From: Omnitrophica bacterium GWA2_41_15
Lineage (GTDB): Bacteria > Omnitrophota > Gorgyraeia > Gorgyraeales > Gorgyraeaceae
Assembly (NCBI GenBank): GCA_919902485.1
Contig: CAKKRB010000258.1
Location: 1-8,047 of the forward strand
Length of the DNA stretch: 8,047 nucleotides
Direction: 5' to 3'
Part shown: in pieces, positions 6,602 to 8,047 of the stretch
How the letters are laid out: each line of letters begins with the position of its first letter
How positions within the stretch are numbered: position 1 is the stretch's first letter
Notes under the pieces: generated by a model
Database searches by the model: none
Told to the model about the DNA's origin: nothing
Seen by the model: only the letters and a program-made list of their open reading frames with translations
Made by a program: the position numbers and the translations under genes

Positions 6602-6783
6602 TCTTCTATAACCCTGTAATATTTAGCCTCTTTAGGGATTAAGTTTGATTTCTTCTCTTCTATACTGCTTATCCCGGTTTGTTTCAAAACAACAGGCTTT
6701 GGCTTGTTGGCTTTCATGATTGCAGCGCTTATCATTACAAGAATTACTATAATAACTGTATTAAAAATAATTTTCTTAAACAT
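6598..6783 (-). CDS. Small single-pass membrane protein upstream of the radical SAM gene (61 aa)
   Basis: This is a 61-residue protein with one membrane helix (residues ~5-23, after MFKK), a basic KANKPKP stretch, a polar linker and the tail IPKEAKYYRVIEE. The start overlaps the end of lgt by eight bases, and the stop overlaps the radical SAM start by four, so it sits in a coupled chain. The tail followed by the next protein's KKVRCLLCP would read as one continuous N-terminus of a longer radical SAM enzyme. I therefore read it as a split-off membrane anchor. A sequencing error that broke one gene is the main alternative, since deleting one base would fuse the frames. It shares the KEAKYY hexamer with the 50-residue Tat-like protein after the radical SAM gene. 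No known family is recognised. Confidence 0.68.
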   Translation of the reverse strand: MFKKIIFNTVIIVILVMISAAIMKANKPKPVVLKQTGISSIEEKKSNLIPKEAKYYRVIEE

Positions 6784-7471
6784 GTTTTTTCTTTATAATA
6801 AAAAGTGCCATCCCTGTGATAAACATTATAACGCTGGTAATGTCCGCCAGCGTTAAACTTGTGTTCCATAGGTACAGGTTATCTGCCCTGAACCTGGAAA
6901 CAATGATTCTTATAACAGCGTATACCATTAGATATAATAAAAATAACCCGCCTTTAATTTTTATCTTCTTTCTTAGATTCCACAGCAGCAAAAATCCTAT
7001 GGAATCCAGAATAAGCTCATATATCTGTGTTGGCTGGTTATTTATACCGGGACAGCACCCGTTTAAATAACACCCTATCCTTCCGATAGCCTGGCCCAGG
7101 ATTATAGACGGGGATACCAGGTCAGCCAAAATCCAGAAAGAGATTTTTTTCAGCCTTGAGAATATCAGGCCTGTAACTACGCCGGCTAATATGCCTCCAT
7201 GGATTGAAAGCCCGCCCTGCCACATTTTAAATATAGTTATCGGGTTTTTTAATAATCCGCTAATATCAAAAAACAAAATATAATAAACCCTTGCGCCTAT
7301 TATTGAGCCGATAATGAGGTAAAAACTAAAGTCATAGACAAGATCCTGTTTTATATTTTTTCTTACAGCTTCAAGCCTCGCGATAAATATACCAAATAAA
7401 AAAGCTATGGCAACCATCATGCCATAGCTATAAATTGTAAAAGGCCCGATTTTAGCTATTATGGGATGCAT
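6776..7471 (-). CDS. lgt: Prolipoprotein diacylglyceryl transferase
   Basis: Lgt moves diacylglycerol from phosphatidylglycerol to the lipobox cysteine of prolipoproteins in the inner membrane, the first step of lipoprotein maturation. The 231-residue protein has about six or seven membrane helices and the family motifs IYSYGMM (13-19), GARVYYILF (59-67), GGLSIHGG (86-93, with the conserved His91), GRIGCYLNGCC (130-140, Arg131) and PTQIYE (147-152). It is short compared with E. coli Lgt (291). The loop between NGCC and PTQ has only six residues, and the residue before PTQ is Gln where His is common. In the C-terminal RxxxE motif the Glu appears replaced by Ser192 (R188-S192). It starts five bases after the thymidylate synthase stop and overlaps the anchor gene by eight bases. 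The putative Memo-AMMECR1 lipoprotein in the same operon could be its substrate. Confidence 0.95.
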   Translation of the reverse strand: MHPIIAKIGPFTIYSYGMMVAIAFLFGIFIARLEAVRKNIKQDLVYDFSFYLIIGSIIGARVYYILFFDISGLLKNPITIFKMWQGGLSIHGGILAGVVTGLIFSRLKKISFWILADLVSPSIILGQAIGRIGCYLNGCCPGINNQPTQIYELILDSIGFLLLWNLRKKIKIKGGLFLLYLMVYAVIRIIVSRFRADNLYLWNTSLTLADITSVIMFITGMALFIIKKKHV

Positions 7472-7476
7472 AAATA

Positions 7477-8047
7477 TTATTTTATCTCTAAGTCTGTTCT
7501 GCCTATCCTTTGTTTCGCAAAATCCCAGGAATAATCATAGAGATGAAGGCCTTTGCTGGCAGCGATAATTTCTCCGTTTTCAACGCCTATCTCCTCTGCC
7601 ATATACTGCTTTACCAGTTCCAATCCCCCAAGATTTGACGGGAATCCTCCCCACAAATCCCATGACCTGAAATAGGGGAAAAAATGGAGCTTACCGTAAC
7701 GAATCCTCGTATCTATAAGCCTCAGGCACGGCGGATCATTCAGTTTTATGTCAGAAGGCATACCTATTTCTATTGTAGCCTGATTAGTGCCATGTCCCTG
7801 GGTTTTGTACATCTTTATCACTTCTTCAACCTGGTTGACTTCAAGGGGCATTTCCTTTACCATCTCTTTACCGTCAACTGTTTCCTTCAGCCTAACCTTT
7901 GCGTCTACCATTCTTTCGCCGTACGTATAATCTTCTGTATCTGTTTTCTGGCCTGTCAATAAATAGGAAAGATATCTGTTTATATATTCCATGCTTGTAG
8001 GAGCCGGGATGCTTGAGCCTTCAGGTATTATAGGTATTATCTGATGG
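7477..8047 (-). CDS. thyA: Thymidylate synthase family protein, archaeal-like type (5' end outside window)
   Basis: The frame is open to the window edge, so the start is not seen; 189 residues are visible. The C-terminal half carries thymidylate synthase features: PPCLRLID with the nucleophilic Cys, YFRSWD (the phosphate-binding Arg and the following Asp), FPSN with the base-contacting Asn, and GLHLYDY giving the conserved His and Tyr. Upstream, DYTYGERM is typical of the archaeal-like branch. The expected reaction is methylation of dUMP to dTMP with methylene-tetrahydrofolate in the cytoplasm. The Cys is not followed by His as in E. coli (PCH), which is also true of archaeal members. A dCMP or dUMP hydroxymethylase-like activity cannot be excluded. 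The gene ends five bases before lgt, so it appears to be the first visible gene of the operon. Confidence 0.82.
   Translation of the reverse strand, partial: HQIIPIIPEGSSIPAPTSMEYINRYLSYLLTGQKTDTEDYTYGERMVDAKVRLKETVDGKEMVKEMPLEVNQVEEVIKMYKTQGHGTNQATIEIGMPSDIKLNDPPCLRLIDTRIRYGKLHFFPYFRSWDLWGGFPSNLGGLELVKQYMAEEIGVENGEIIAASKGLHLYDYSWDFAKQRIGRTDLEIK

Noticed and set aside
1..8047. CRISPR array, tRNA, rRNA, insertion sequence or prophage genes
   Set aside because: I saw no regularly spaced repeats, tRNA-like sequences, transposase motifs or phage genes on either strand.

Overview
The window is AT-rich bacterial chromosome with tightly packed genes, many joined by 4- to 8-base overlaps. It comes from a diderm-like, probably uncultured lineage. 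lgt and a predicted lipoprotein show that it is bacterial. The archaeal-type thymidylate synthase, the membrane-embedded spermidine-synthase-like protein and the AmmeMemoRadiSam locus are a mix I associate with candidate phyla such as Omnitrophota. That placement is a guess, since no rRNA or marker protein is present to test it.

Layout. (1) Positions 1-723, minus strand: the N-terminal glutaminase part of glmS, cut by the window edge, with a clear promoter at 742-770. (2) 781-3072, plus strand: a 763-residue membrane protein with a central spermidine-synthase-like domain, divergent from glmS. It ends at a perfect hairpin (3089-3114) shared with the convergent genes. (3) 3117-3727, minus strand: a two-gene toxin-antitoxin module, an AbrB-like antitoxin followed by a RelE/ParE-type toxin, with a strong TTGACA-17-TATACT promoter. 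(4) 3754-3960: about 200 bases without a convincing gene, holding GGGAA-type direct repeats, TTTTGCAA repeats, a possible small transcript on the plus strand and a bidirectional terminator (3916-3949). (5) 3961-8047, minus strand: one apparent operon, in order of transcription thymidylate synthase (5' end outside the window), lgt, a 61-residue membrane-anchor protein, the AmmeMemoRadiSam radical SAM enzyme, a 50-residue Tat-like leader protein, and a Memo-AMMECR1 fusion with a lipoprotein-type signal.

The operon is the most interesting part. AmmeMemoRadiSam is a widespread trio of families (AMMECR1, Memo, radical SAM) whose reaction is not known. Here the trio is reduced to two large proteins by fusion, and it carries two small membrane-leader proteins. 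Both end in the same KEAKYY-type tail, and both are joined by ATGA stop/start overlaps to the next large gene. The 61-residue anchor reads as the detached N-terminus of the radical SAM enzyme. The 50-residue Tat-like protein looks like a second, free copy of such a leader. The Memo-AMMECR1 protein is predicted to be a lipoprotein, and the enzyme that lipidates lipoproteins (Lgt) is encoded in the same operon. A long imperfect hairpin (5585-5626) fills the only sizeable gap inside the operon, just before the ribosome binding site of the Tat-like leader. Together these suggest a membrane- or envelope-associated version of the system.
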